64,000 bases of DNA from NCBI GenBank assembly GCA_934255405.1, contig CAKQNT010000004.1, positions 1-64,000 on the forward strand, given 5' to 3'. Both the position numbers and the translations under genes were made by a program. The notes under the pieces are model-generated. The model ran no database searches. It was given only the letters and a program-made list of their open reading frames with translations, and was not told the DNA's origin. Positions 19,098-26,875 of this stretch are shown piece by piece (the stretch's first letter is position 1; the number at the start of each line of letters is the position of its first letter). The stretch is from an uncultured Alphaproteobacteria bacterium (GTDB taxonomy: Bacteria > Pseudomonadota > Alphaproteobacteria > RF32 > CAG-239).

Positions 19098-19277
19098 TTA
19101 TTCTTCGGCCTTTTTGCGCAAAACATAATTAAGTTTTTTGAGAGCTTGCAGATTCATCTGCTCCTGACTAAGAGAGGTTGGCACCACCACGCTGGCTTCT
19201 ATTCCGGTTTCCGGCTCCAGCGCGGTGACTTTGACATACGCTCCCTGGCGCACATATTCAAACAATACCTCTGCCAT
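19098..19277 (-). CDS. Small conserved alphaproteobacterial protein (DUF6898-like), 59 residues
   Basis: A short ORF that begins MAEVLFEYVRQGAYVKVTA and ends VLRKKAEE. It follows the pattern of a small conserved alphaproteobacterial family: an N-terminal strand pair with RQG, a TALEPETGIEASVVVP middle, and an ALKKLNYVLRKK tail. Its ATG is two bases inside the end of the parC region, directly downstream in the same direction, so it should be read on the parC transcript. Function unknown. Confidence 0.75.
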   Translation of the reverse strand: MAEVLFEYVRQGAYVKVTALEPETGIEASVVVPTSLSQEQMNLQALKKLNYVLRKKAEE

Positions 19278-19279
19278 TG

Positions 19280-21502
19280 CTACTCTTTTAAGAACTTGTT
19301 GCTCTTAGGGAAGCCAAACGGAGCAAGTTTACCAACCTGAGCCCGATGTCCGAGCCAGTTTAGCAACTCTGTTTCGGTCTTGGTTCCGCCGGCACGATTA
19401 TAAGTAAAGCCATCTGCCTCATTAAATATTTGAATATCTGCGAGACCGCCATCTTTATACTTTTGCAAGGTTACACCGCGACCGCGAGCCATGGTAGGAA
19501 TCTCATCTACTCTAAAAATCAGCAATTTGCGGTTATCTCCGATAGCTGCCACCATATCTCCGGTAATTTTTTTGCAAAATTCCAATTGCTCGCCGGCGGC
19601 AACATTCATAATCTTGCGCCCGTTGCGGGTTTGGGCAATGATATGGTTTTCATCAACAACAAAGCCGCGCCCGATGTTGGAGGCAATAAGATATTTTGCC
19701 TTGGCGTCAAACACAAACATATCAACAATATTGTCCGTATTGCCAAGATCTATCATCAGACGCAGAGGCTGCCCAAAACCGCGGCCGCTTGGTATCTCAG
19801 CAGCAGAAATATTAAAAAACTTGCCCGAGGTGTCCAGCAACACAATCTTATCGGTTGTTTGAGCATGGATAGCCATCAGCAAAGCGTCATCATCTTTGAA
19901 CTTAAATTCTTCGTTCAGTGAATTGTGACCTTTGGTACAACGAATCCAACCTTTTTGTGACAAGATGATGGTAATTGGTTCTTTTTCAACCAAAGCCTCG
20001 ATAGAAATTTCTATATCATCATCAACCTCGGCAAATTCGGTGCGACGACGCCCCAGCGCTGTCTTTTTGCCAAACTTCTCGCGAGTGAATTTAATCTCTT
20101 CAGCAACCTTTTGCCAACGGAGATTTTCGTCAGACAGCAAAGTTTCCAAATTATTTTTTTCGGCACTCAAATCATCAAATTCTTTGCGGATCTCGCTTTC
20201 TTCAAGCTTGCGCAAGCTGCGCAATTTCATATTCAGAATCGCTTCCGCCTGATTATCAGAAAGCTCAAACTCCTTCATCATTACCGCCTTGGCATCTTCT
20301 TCCTCGCGGATAATGCGAATAATCTCATCAAGATTTAGATAAGCAATCAAATAGCCGGAGAGAATCTCCAATCGAGCATTAATCTTCTGCAAGCGATAGG
20401 CTGAACGGCGCTCCAGCACGTGCATACGGTGTTGCAGATACTCATGCAATACCTCTTTAATGCTCATAACCCGCGGCACACCATCGGAATCCAACACGTT
20501 CATATTGAGGGCAAACTTGCTCTCAAGCTCAGTTTGCTTAAACAGCAGTTCCATAAGCATATTGGCATCGACATTGCGATTTTTGGGCTCCAGCACAATA
20601 CGAACATCGTGAGTAGATTCATCGCGAACATCGGCCAGCAATGGAATTTTCTTGTCCATTAGTAATTGAGCGATTTTTTCAATCAATTTGGATTTGACAA
20701 CCTGATAGGGAATCTCGGTTACCACAATCTGGTACTGCCCCATGCCGAGGTCTTCTTTTTCCCACTTGGCGCGAATACGGAAATTGCCGCGCCCTTGCTT
20801 GTAGGCATCGAGTATGGAGGCAAATTTATCAACAATTACACCGCCGGTCGGAAAATCAGGACCTTTAATCTTGCGTACCAGAGGCTCTATCTCAACATCG
20901 GGTTTTTCAATCAGCAACAAAAGCGCATCACAGACTTCGACCAGATTGTGCGGAGGGATATTGGTTGCCATACCAACCGCAATACCGGAAGAGCCGTTAC
21001 ACAAAAGATTGGGCACGGCGGCAGGCATAACCACCGGCTCACATTCCTCGCCATCATAGGTGTCGCGGAAATCCACGGCGTCATCATTGAGCCCTTCCAT
21101 CAATGCCATGGCAAATTCGGTCAGACGAGCCTCGGTATAACGCATAGCCGCCGGACCGTCACCATCGATATTACCAAAATTGCCCTGCCCGTCTACCAAA
21201 GGATAGCGCACGGAAAAATCCTGCGCCAAACGAGCCATTGCTTGATATACGGCGCTATCACCATGCGGGTGGTATTTACCGATAACATCACCAACCACAC
21301 GAGCGCATTTCTTAAATCCGGATTTGGGATCCAGATGCAGCTGGCGCATAGCAAACAGCAAGCGGCGGTGCACAGGTTTTAAGCCATCGCGCACATCGGG
21401 CAAAGAGCGGGAAACAATGGTAGACATAGCATAAGAGAGGTAGCGGCTGCTCAACTCTTCTGCCATGGCAACGGTTTTTATTTTTTCTTCCAATTCGGCC
21501 AT
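19280..21502 (-). CDS. parC: DNA topoisomerase IV subunit A (ParC)
   Basis: A 740-residue type IIA topoisomerase subunit that cleaves and rejoins DNA. The catalytic Tyr is Tyr122 in AAMRYTEARL. The winged-helix DNA gate and coiled-coil tower follow, then a short C-terminal pinwheel. The absence of a GyrA-box-rich tail and the recO neighbour favour ParC over GyrA. In the quinolone pocket, Ser83 of HGDSAVYQ is kept, but the acidic residue usually four positions on is Gln87. Confidence 0.93.
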   Translation of the reverse strand: MAELEEKIKTVAMAEELSSRYLSYAMSTIVSRSLPDVRDGLKPVHRRLLFAMRQLHLDPKSGFKKCARVVGDVIGKYHPHGDSAVYQAMARLAQDFSVRYPLVDGQGNFGNIDGDGPAAMRYTEARLTEFAMALMEGLNDDAVDFRDTYDGEECEPVVMPAAVPNLLCNGSSGIAVGMATNIPPHNLVEVCDALLLLIEKPDVEIEPLVRKIKGPDFPTGGVIVDKFASILDAYKQGRGNFRIRAKWEKEDLGMGQYQIVVTEIPYQVVKSKLIEKIAQLLMDKKIPLLADVRDESTHDVRIVLEPKNRNVDANMLMELLFKQTELESKFALNMNVLDSDGVPRVMSIKEVLHEYLQHRMHVLERRSAYRLQKINARLEILSGYLIAYLNLDEIIRIIREEEDAKAVMMKEFELSDNQAEAILNMKLRSLRKLEESEIRKEFDDLSAEKNNLETLLSDENLRWQKVAEEIKFTREKFGKKTALGRRRTEFAEVDDDIEISIEALVEKEPITIILSQKGWIRCTKGHNSLNEEFKFKDDDALLMAIHAQTTDKIVLLDTSGKFFNISAAEIPSGRGFGQPLRLMIDLGNTDNIVDMFVFDAKAKYLIASNIGRGFVVDENHIIAQTRNGRKIMNVAAGEQLEFCKKITGDMVAAIGDNRKLLIFRVDEIPTMARGRGVTLQKYKDGGLADIQIFNEADGFTYNRAGGTKTETELLNWLGHRAQVGKLAPFGFPKSNKFLKE

Positions 21503-21520
21503 TTTTGAGTACTCAAATCA

Positions 21521-22234
21521 TTATATTACAATGCTCGCCAGACTATCACGGCATTCGGGAAATTTCAAGCCGTGGACGGCAAAAAAGTTTTTGTAGAGGA
21601 AAAATCCGGTCAAATCCAGCAGATTTCTTATCTCTTGAGGGCTGGGCGCATAATTGCGGCTGAGGATAAATTGCGGAAACTTGTATAACCTTTCCTTATA
21701 AGGTTCTCCGGCTTCTGCGCACACGGCGCGTCCGGTTTTGGGCGAAACATAGGCCAAATTGTTAGTAGCGCCGGTAACCGCGCACTCGCTTAAATCAAGC
21801 CCTACCCCCAAAAAATCAAGCAAATAAAATTCAAAATAGCAATAACTTGCCAACCAATTATCTTCATCTATCAGATTAAAAAAACGCTCTATGTGTTGGT
21901 ATAAGCTATCCGGAGCCTGAAGCTCAGGCATACAAGTATTGCAAAGCGAGCACAAAGAGGACAAAACCTGTAGTTTGCGACCATCTGCAATAAAATTTAC
22001 CGCAGTTGGAGCAAGCAATTCCACCTTAAGCAAAAGCATATTCTCATCTACTCTGGCCCATGCCTCAAGCTCTACCAGATTGCCAAGCTGATATGTGGAT
22101 AAGTTCTTTTTTGTGAGGCAGTTTTTGACAAAGCCGACAACTTTGCCGTGCCCTTGTGTCAGCACAGTCAGAATCAGCGAGCGCTCGCCATGGCGGCGCA
22201 TATTGATAATATATCCTTTATCCGTAAACTGCAT
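21521..22234 (-). CDS. recO: DNA repair protein RecO
   Basis: About 237 residues: an N-terminal OB fold (KGYIINMRRHGERSLILTVLTQGHGKVVGFVKN), a helical middle, and a C-terminal domain with the zinc-site region. RecO loads RecA with RecF/RecR and anneals SSB-coated strands. The start MQFTDKG (22234) matches the family. A GTG eight codons upstream is also open. recO followed by parC is a usual alphaproteobacterial order. Confidence 0.92.
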   Translation of the reverse strand: MQFTDKGYIINMRRHGERSLILTVLTQGHGKVVGFVKNCLTKKNLSTYQLGNLVELEAWARVDENMLLLKVELLAPTAVNFIADGRKLQVLSSLCSLCNTCMPELQAPDSLYQHIERFFNLIDEDNWLASYCYFEFYLLDFLGVGLDLSECAVTGATNNLAYVSPKTGRAVCAEAGEPYKERLYKFPQFILSRNYAPSPQEIRNLLDLTGFFLYKNFFAVHGLKFPECRDSLASIVI

Positions 22235-22270
22235 AGGCAAAAAATAGTCCCTGCCCACCTAATCGTCAAT

Positions 22271-22300
22271 AAAAAACTCCGTTTATTCAACGGAGCTTTT
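22271..22300 (-). terminator. Rho-independent terminator of kdsA
   Basis: Arms CTCCGTT and AACGGAG (22277-22283 and 22289-22295) with a five-base loop. On the minus strand they are followed by six T. It lies directly after the kdsA stop. Confidence 0.85.
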
Positions 22301-22303
22301 TGT

Positions 22304-23158
22304 TTAGATGGTTTTCAACAGCAATTTGCGCTTTTTGGTTATGCGGTCAAATTCCTGCAAATCAGACAAAACTTCTTTCATATCTTTGAGCGCAACCGTG
22401 TTGGGACCATCAGACAAAGCCTTGTCCGGATTTTCGTGGGTTTCCATAAACACGGCAGCCACGCCTACAGCAACCGCGGCACGAGCCAAAACCGGAGCAA
22501 ACTCACGCTGCCCGCCGGTAGAGGCACCATTGCCTCCGGGCTGTTGTACCGAGTGGGTGGCATCAAAGATAACCGGACAGCCGGTATCACGAGCCATCTG
22601 CGGAAAACCGCGCATATCAACAACTAATGTATTGTAGCCGAAACTGGTGCCGCGCTCAGTTATGCAGACATTGGGATTTCCGCTGTCGGTAACCTTTTTG
22701 ACAATATTTTTAACATCCCAAGGTGCCAAAAACTGCCCTTTCTTAACATTTACGATTTTGCCGGTATGAGCGGCAGCAACCACCAAATCGGTCTGCCGAC
22801 ACAAGAACGCCGGAATCTGCAGCATGTCAACGTGCTTGGCAACCTCTTCACACTGCCATGCCTCGTGCACATCGGTTACAATCGGAATATTATTATAAAG
22901 TTTTTTAATCTCGTCAAAAGTGCGCATTCCCTCTTCGATGCCAACACCGCGAGCGCCATTAATAGAAGTGCGATTAGCCTTATCAAAAGAGGCCTTGAAT
23001 ACATAGTTCATACCAAGTTCAGAAGTAATCTCCCGCATGGCACCGCAAATATCGATAGCGTGCTGGCGACTCTCTATCTGGCAGGGACCACACAACAAAG
23101 ACAACGGAAGTTCGTTGCCAATCTCAAAATCAGCGATTTTAATTGTTTTTTGTTCCAT
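22304..23158 (-). CDS. kdsA: 3-deoxy-8-phosphooctulonate synthase (KdsA)
   Basis: About 284 residues. It joins arabinose 5-phosphate and phosphoenolpyruvate to give KDO 8-phosphate, the first step to the inner-core sugar of LPS. TIM-barrel motifs include LLCGPCQIESRQHA, KASFDKANRTS, GGNGASTGGQREF and the C-terminal METHENPDKALSDGPN. Asn and Cys at the metal-site positions cannot be sorted by eye into the metal-dependent or independent class. Start 23158 has AAAGG upstream. It shows, together with pagP, that the cell makes LPS. Confidence 0.95.
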   Translation of the reverse strand: MEQKTIKIADFEIGNELPLSLLCGPCQIESRQHAIDICGAMREITSELGMNYVFKASFDKANRTSINGARGVGIEEGMRTFDEIKKLYNNIPIVTDVHEAWQCEEVAKHVDMLQIPAFLCRQTDLVVAAAHTGKIVNVKKGQFLAPWDVKNIVKKVTDSGNPNVCITERGTSFGYNTLVVDMRGFPQMARDTGCPVIFDATHSVQQPGGNGASTGGQREFAPVLARAAVAVGVAAVFMETHENPDKALSDGPNTVALKDMKEVLSDLQEFDRITKKRKLLLKTI

Positions 23159-23255
23159 TTTTTTACCTTTCAATGAATATGTCGCAGGCTAACAGCATTT
23201 TATGAAATTGACAACAGGATAAAATAAAATCCCCAAGCGGGGATTCTATAAAATA

Positions 23256-23801
23256 TTAATTAATAGCTATCCGAGTCCAGACAAACAGTACATTGCCATC
23301 GTTTTTGACCCCAGGAACATAAGCCGCCTGCAAAGCCACGCGTTTATATTCAATACCGGCCAAAGGCAACGGCGCCGGAACCGGAATATATGCCCACTCG
23401 CTGCGCTGGGTCACACCCAAAGTATAGCCAAGCCCCACTCTAAAATCGCGGTTGCAATTTACAAACCAGTTCTTCATCCAAGCATAGCCGAAAAAGGTTT
23501 CAAAGTGTTTGTTAGAATCCTTAAACCCCATAGCATAAAGCGCATGCCAATTGCCGTGCTCGTCAAAACGAGATTTGCCCAAACCGAATCCCCACGGATT
23601 CTCGTTGTATTTGTCAATATGCTCCTGATCATAGGCCAAACGATTGTGCCAGGCATAAAGCGGAACGTAGGCATCATATTCCTGCGAAGCCCAAGTAGCG
23701 GAAACATCTTGCTTAAGTTGTTGCCAATATTCAGCAAAACCGGCATTGGCCGAGTTTGCATAAAACATAAGCAGAAGTGTGTATATAAATATCTTTTTCA
23801 T
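23256..23801 (-). CDS. pagP: Lipid A palmitoyltransferase (PagP)
   Basis: A 181-residue outer-membrane acyltransferase that moves palmitate from phospholipid to lipid A. It has a signal peptide cleaved after SANA (residue 20), an N-terminal amphipathic helix, and an eight-stranded barrel. The catalytic trio is visible as His52 (WHNRLAYD), Asp95 and Ser96 (GFKDSN). YNENPWGFGLG and YIPVPAPLPLAG are family signatures. Palmitoylated lipid A helps resist cationic peptides and dampens TLR4 sensing. PagP is known mainly from gamma- and betaproteobacteria, so transfer is possible. Confidence 0.93.
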   Translation of the reverse strand: MKKIFIYTLLLMFYANSANAGFAEYWQQLKQDVSATWASQEYDAYVPLYAWHNRLAYDQEHIDKYNENPWGFGLGKSRFDEHGNWHALYAMGFKDSNKHFETFFGYAWMKNWFVNCNRDFRVGLGYTLGVTQRSEWAYIPVPAPLPLAGIEYKRVALQAAYVPGVKNDGNVLFVWTRIAIN

Positions 23802-23914
23802 AAGGCCTTTTATATACTTATTTTTTGTAATAGCAATATTTTTTTTGATATTTGATTGTTGATTGTTTAATGATTTATCAGGCTCACCCTTAGGCTCTCG
23901 TAGAATGTTACTCC

Positions 23915-24242
23915 CTGGGCAGCGCCCAGCGGCATTCGTAAGCTGTTACTCACAACTCACTATGTTCGTTGTTCGGGATAGTGCCTGTTTGTTGTCACCT
24001 GCTCTGTCATTGCGAGGTGAACCTTAGTGAACCGAAGCTGGGCAGCGCCCAGCGGCGTTCGCAAGAATTTACTCACTTGCTCGCCGTTGGCTCGGCGCTC
24101 GGAATAGTGCCTGTTTTGCTCACCAGACTCCGTCATTGCGAGGCGAACCTTAGTGAACCGAAGCTGGGCAGCGCCCAGCGGCGTTCGCAAGAATTTACTC
24201 GCTTGCTCGCCGTTGGCTCGGCGCTCGGGATAGTGCCTGTTT
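23915..24242. repeat. Cluster of three dispersed palindromic repeats
   Basis: Three tandem-like copies (about 23915-23990, 24039-24116, 24163-24242), each starting with a CTGGGC-AGC-GCCCAG hairpin. This is followed by GGC(A/G)TTCGCAAG..TTACTC, a variable stem and CTCGG(G/A)ATAGTGCCTGTT. The second and third copies are preceded by a shared motif, ATTGCGAGG(C/T)GAACCTTAGTGAACCG written here in pieces: ATTGCGAGG, GAACCTTAGTGAACCGAAG. Relatives lie at 30091, 31822, 31950, 42877 and 42972. ORFs across them are repeat translations, not genes. Confidence 0.85.
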
Positions 24243-24505
24243 AAAAATTTAACCCCAATAAGCCTTTCCACTCGACGGGGGAGGTTTGGTGGGGGTGAAA
24301 TTATAGCCGAAGCAATCCATTTTTGCCTCAAAATAAAGATGGATTGCTTCTCACGGCTAATCGCCGTTCGCGCAAGGACATTGCTCCTTTATTTGCACTA
24401 TCTCTATCCTCCCCCTCGACGGGGGAGGATTTATAAGAAATTGTTTTTATAAATCTTATCCTCGCGCCACCCAGCCTCTAGCTTGGTAGCTCGTGAAAAT
24501 TAAGG
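24243..24505. repeat. Gene-free stretch with GC-rich palindromes shared with the flagellin region
   Basis: Contains (a) a copy of the motif GATGGATTGCTTCTCACGG...CGCCGTTCGCGCA (about 24340-24375), also at 201-240; (b) palindromes of the form CCTCCCCC-TCGA-CGGGGGAGG (about 24411-24430) with weaker kin at 24271-24295, 43530, 45933, 46120 and 46157. No open frame with a ribosome site is convincing. Confidence 0.6.
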
Positions 24506-24507
24506 AC

Positions 24508-24538
24508 AAAAAAATCCACTCGTTTGAGTGGATTTTTG
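24508..24538 (-). terminator. Terminator after the hypothetical gene pair
   Basis: Perfect hairpin AAAAATCCACTC-GTTT-GAGTGGATTTTT (24510-24521 and 24526-24537), T-rich on both strands, just past the stop at 24557 of the minus-strand gene. Confidence 0.9.
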
Positions 24539-24556
24539 GTTTGCAATCACTATGGA

Positions 24557-25129
24557 TTATTCAATACAGCAATCAACAGCCTTGCGGACAAAAGCTTTCA
24601 TTTTTGCCAGCGCGCCACCGGTTTTTTCTTCTTTGACCACCGGAGTTTCCGCACTCTCCAAACGGGAAGAAATCTTTTTGATATCGTCCATCTTGTCTTC
24701 TACCCATTTGACGTCATCTGTGCTGAGCATATTCATATTCAATCCCCAAAACAGACAGTATAGCTCATAAGCCTGATTAAACAGCTTGTAGGCTTCTTCC
24801 TTATGCCCGAGGCTCTGTTGTTTGGTGCCGACTTCCATCAGGCGCATTGAAGATGCCAACAGATGTTTGGAGATACACCAAACCTCACCTTCATACGCAG
24901 GAATAATCTTCTGCATAAGGCTTTTGCGCAGTTCTCGCACGTCTTCAATCAAATCATAAAAAGAATTTTTGCCGGTTTTGGCGCCGGAAAACACCAAATG
25001 CTCCTCAATACTAATCAGATTCATGATAGCAATGGTCAAATCCTGATCCGAAGATAAATCTTTAGGATTAACCTTTTTGGTGGCGTCAATGCGTTCTACA
25101 AACTCTTTTACATTCTCGGCTTTTTTCAT
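24557..25129 (-). CDS. Hypothetical helical cytoplasmic protein, 190 residues
   Basis: No family recognised. The sequence is charged and predicted mostly helical, without signal peptide, and ends in a Lys-rich amphipathic helix (LAKMKAFVRKAVDCCIE). The region LASSMRLMEVGTKQQSLGHKEEAYKLFNQAYELY looks like a TPR-type helix pair. Its start overlaps the last base of the upstream membrane-protein gene, so the two are probably a coupled pair. Confidence 0.7.
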   Translation of the reverse strand: MKKAENVKEFVERIDATKKVNPKDLSSDQDLTIAIMNLISIEEHLVFSGAKTGKNSFYDLIEDVRELRKSLMQKIIPAYEGEVWCISKHLLASSMRLMEVGTKQQSLGHKEEAYKLFNQAYELYCLFWGLNMNMLSTDDVKWVEDKMDDIKKISSRLESAETPVVKEEKTGGALAKMKAFVRKAVDCCIE

Positions 25130-25689
25130 TATTTTTCTCCTGAAAATTCATATAAACCGGACACATCGCCAAAATCAGCGGTATTGCTGCTCAGCGGATA
25201 ATAGTTAAAGTAAAAACTTAATAAAGCAAGGGCAAATACCGGAAGAACAACTTTTTCAAACGGAAAATGAGCGTGTCCGCCATTACGAGCCTTCATCCAC
25301 TGATAGAATTTGGAAACATAAATAAAGGTAAGAGCGCCCAAAACAGTTGAAAACAGCAGCGGATCAAGATAGAAGACACCAATTACCTGCGGGCTGTAGG
25401 GCATTTGCGACACATACATAAAACCGATTGAGCCGACGGAAATTGCCATCAGAAGCGAATCTCTTCCCCAAAAGTTCCAGTGTTTTTTCTCAAACCACAA
25501 AATCAGCCAGTAGCCAAGCAAAGCCAGCATACCACCGGCCCAAACTCCTACCACGCAATCATCCACGCCATAGTGACGAGCAATTTCTAACGAGGCACCC
25601 ACTGCCACGGTGCAGACAGCGCAAGCCGGATTAGCCAGAGCTTTGGTTGTCAATCCCAGCAAAATTGCCATGCTTAATAAAATAGTCAT
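25129..25689 (-). CDS. Polytopic membrane protein with N-terminal CAVC motif, 186 residues
   Basis: A signal-like first helix ending in ALANPACAVCTVAVGASLEIARHYGVDD, then about four more membrane helices and a short polar C-terminus. The CxxC placed at the membrane edge suggests a redox or metal role. I recognise the motif as recurring in small membrane proteins of uncertain function and cannot name the family. It is first in a two-gene unit with the helical protein at 24557. The promoter at 25719-25748 lies just upstream. Confidence 0.7.
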   Translation of the reverse strand: MTILLSMAILLGLTTKALANPACAVCTVAVGASLEIARHYGVDDCVVGVWAGGMLALLGYWLILWFEKKHWNFWGRDSLLMAISVGSIGFMYVSQMPYSPQVIGVFYLDPLLFSTVLGALTFIYVSKFYQWMKARNGGHAHFPFEKVVLPVFALALLSFYFNYYPLSSNTADFGDVSGLYEFSGEK

Positions 25690-25718
25690 AAATTTACCTT
25701 TCTTCTAACGATTTATAT

Positions 25719-25748
25719 ATAATATTCTCTATATATAGAAATTGTCAA
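25719..25748 (-). promoter_or_regulatory. Promoter with embedded palindrome upstream of the CAVC membrane protein
   Basis: On the minus strand TTGACA (25743-25748) and TATTAT (25719-25724) are 18 bases apart. The spacer contains the perfect palindrome TCTATATATAGA (25728-25739), a likely operator. Which regulator binds is unknown. Confidence 0.55.
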
Positions 25749-25840
25749 GTATTATTTTTTTAACTTATTTTATTTAATGTGTATTATAGATTTTATGCAA
25801 CTTATTTTTACGTCTTATTTACATTATAAGCGGAAATGAT

Positions 25841-26875
25841 ATGAACACTCTGATAAAAAAAGCTATACAAACTCATTCGCTGGCGCAGGAAGAAATATCT
25901 GCCCTGCTCCGTGACGATGCAGGACACGATCAATTGCTAAAAGCTGCTGATGAAATTCGCAAACAAAATGTCGGTGATGAAGTGCATTTGCGCGGACTGA
26001 TTGAGTTTTCTAACATTTGCCGCAACAATTGCCTTTATTGCGGTTTGCAACGCAACAATCGCAAACTGGAACGCTATCATCTTGATGAAGAGACACTGTT
26101 GTTGATTGCTAAACACGCGGTTGAAGATTTGAACTTTAAGACCATTGTTCTTCAGTCCGGCGAAGATATGTATTATGACACAGCTCGGATGTGCCGAATA
26201 ATTGAAGGCATAAAAAAACTTGGTGTGGCGCTGACTCTTTCTATCGGAGAACGCAGCTACGATGATTATAAAGCCTTTCGCGAGGCCGGCGCCGACCGCT
26301 ATCTGATACGGATAGAAACCACCGATCAAGAACTCTATCATCGTCTGGACCCCGGAATGAGCTGGCAGCGGCGATATGAGTGTCTGCTGATGATTAAGGA
26401 TTTGGGGTATGAAGTCGGCTCGGGGATTATGGTCGGGTTGCCCAACCAATCAATAGAATCGATTGCTCAGGATTTGCTGTTTTTGCAAAATCTTCCGGTT
26501 GATATGGCGGGAATCGGACCGTTTATTCCGCATCCGGACACGCCGCTTAAAGATGAAAACGGCGGCTCGCTGGAGTTGGCTCTGCGCACAATGGCGATTA
26601 TGCGGCTGTTACTGCCAAAAATCAATATTCCCGCCACAACCGCAATGGAATCGCTACACCCCAAAGGGCGAATTATGGCCTTGCAGGGTGGAGCTAATGT
26701 TGTGATGCCAAATGTTACCATCGGTAAATTTCGCAAACTTTATGAGCTCTATCCCGACAAAGCCTGTATTAACGACACCCCTGACCACTGCCGCACCTGC
26801 ATTGAACTGAAAATCCGCAGTATCGGCCGCACTATCGGAACCGATGCCGGCAGCTCAAGATCCTATAAGAGCTGA
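25841..26875 (+). CDS. hydE: [FeFe]-hydrogenase H-cluster maturase HydE (radical SAM)
   Basis: A 344-residue radical SAM enzyme of the HydE/BioB type. The SAM cluster motif is C60-x3-C64-x2-C67 (CRNNCLYC), followed by the HydE-typical GLQRNNRKLERY. A C-terminal CX7CX2C (CINDTPDHCRTC) matches the optional second cluster of HydE. HydE helps build the dithiolate-bridged diiron centre of [FeFe]-hydrogenase, so a hydrogenase with HydF and HydG is expected elsewhere in the genome. The gene stands alone and converges with the flavodiiron gene. Confidence 0.9.
   Translation: MNTLIKKAIQTHSLAQEEISALLRDDAGHDQLLKAADEIRKQNVGDEVHLRGLIEFSNICRNNCLYCGLQRNNRKLERYHLDEETLLLIAKHAVEDLNFKTIVLQSGEDMYYDTARMCRIIEGIKKLGVALTLSIGERSYDDYKAFREAGADRYLIRIETTDQELYHRLDPGMSWQRRYECLLMIKDLGYEVGSGIMVGLPNQSIESIAQDLLFLQNLPVDMAGIGPFIPHPDTPLKDENGGSLELALRTMAIMRLLLPKINIPATTAMESLHPKGRIMALQGGANVVMPNVTIGKFRKLYELYPDKACINDTPDHCRTCIELKIRSIGRTIGTDAGSSRSYKS

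Noticed and set aside
23960..24331. Open frames on both strands with repeated HCEANLSEPKLGSA-like peptides
   Set aside because: They are translations of the dispersed palindromic repeat. The same peptides appear at 42916-43119.
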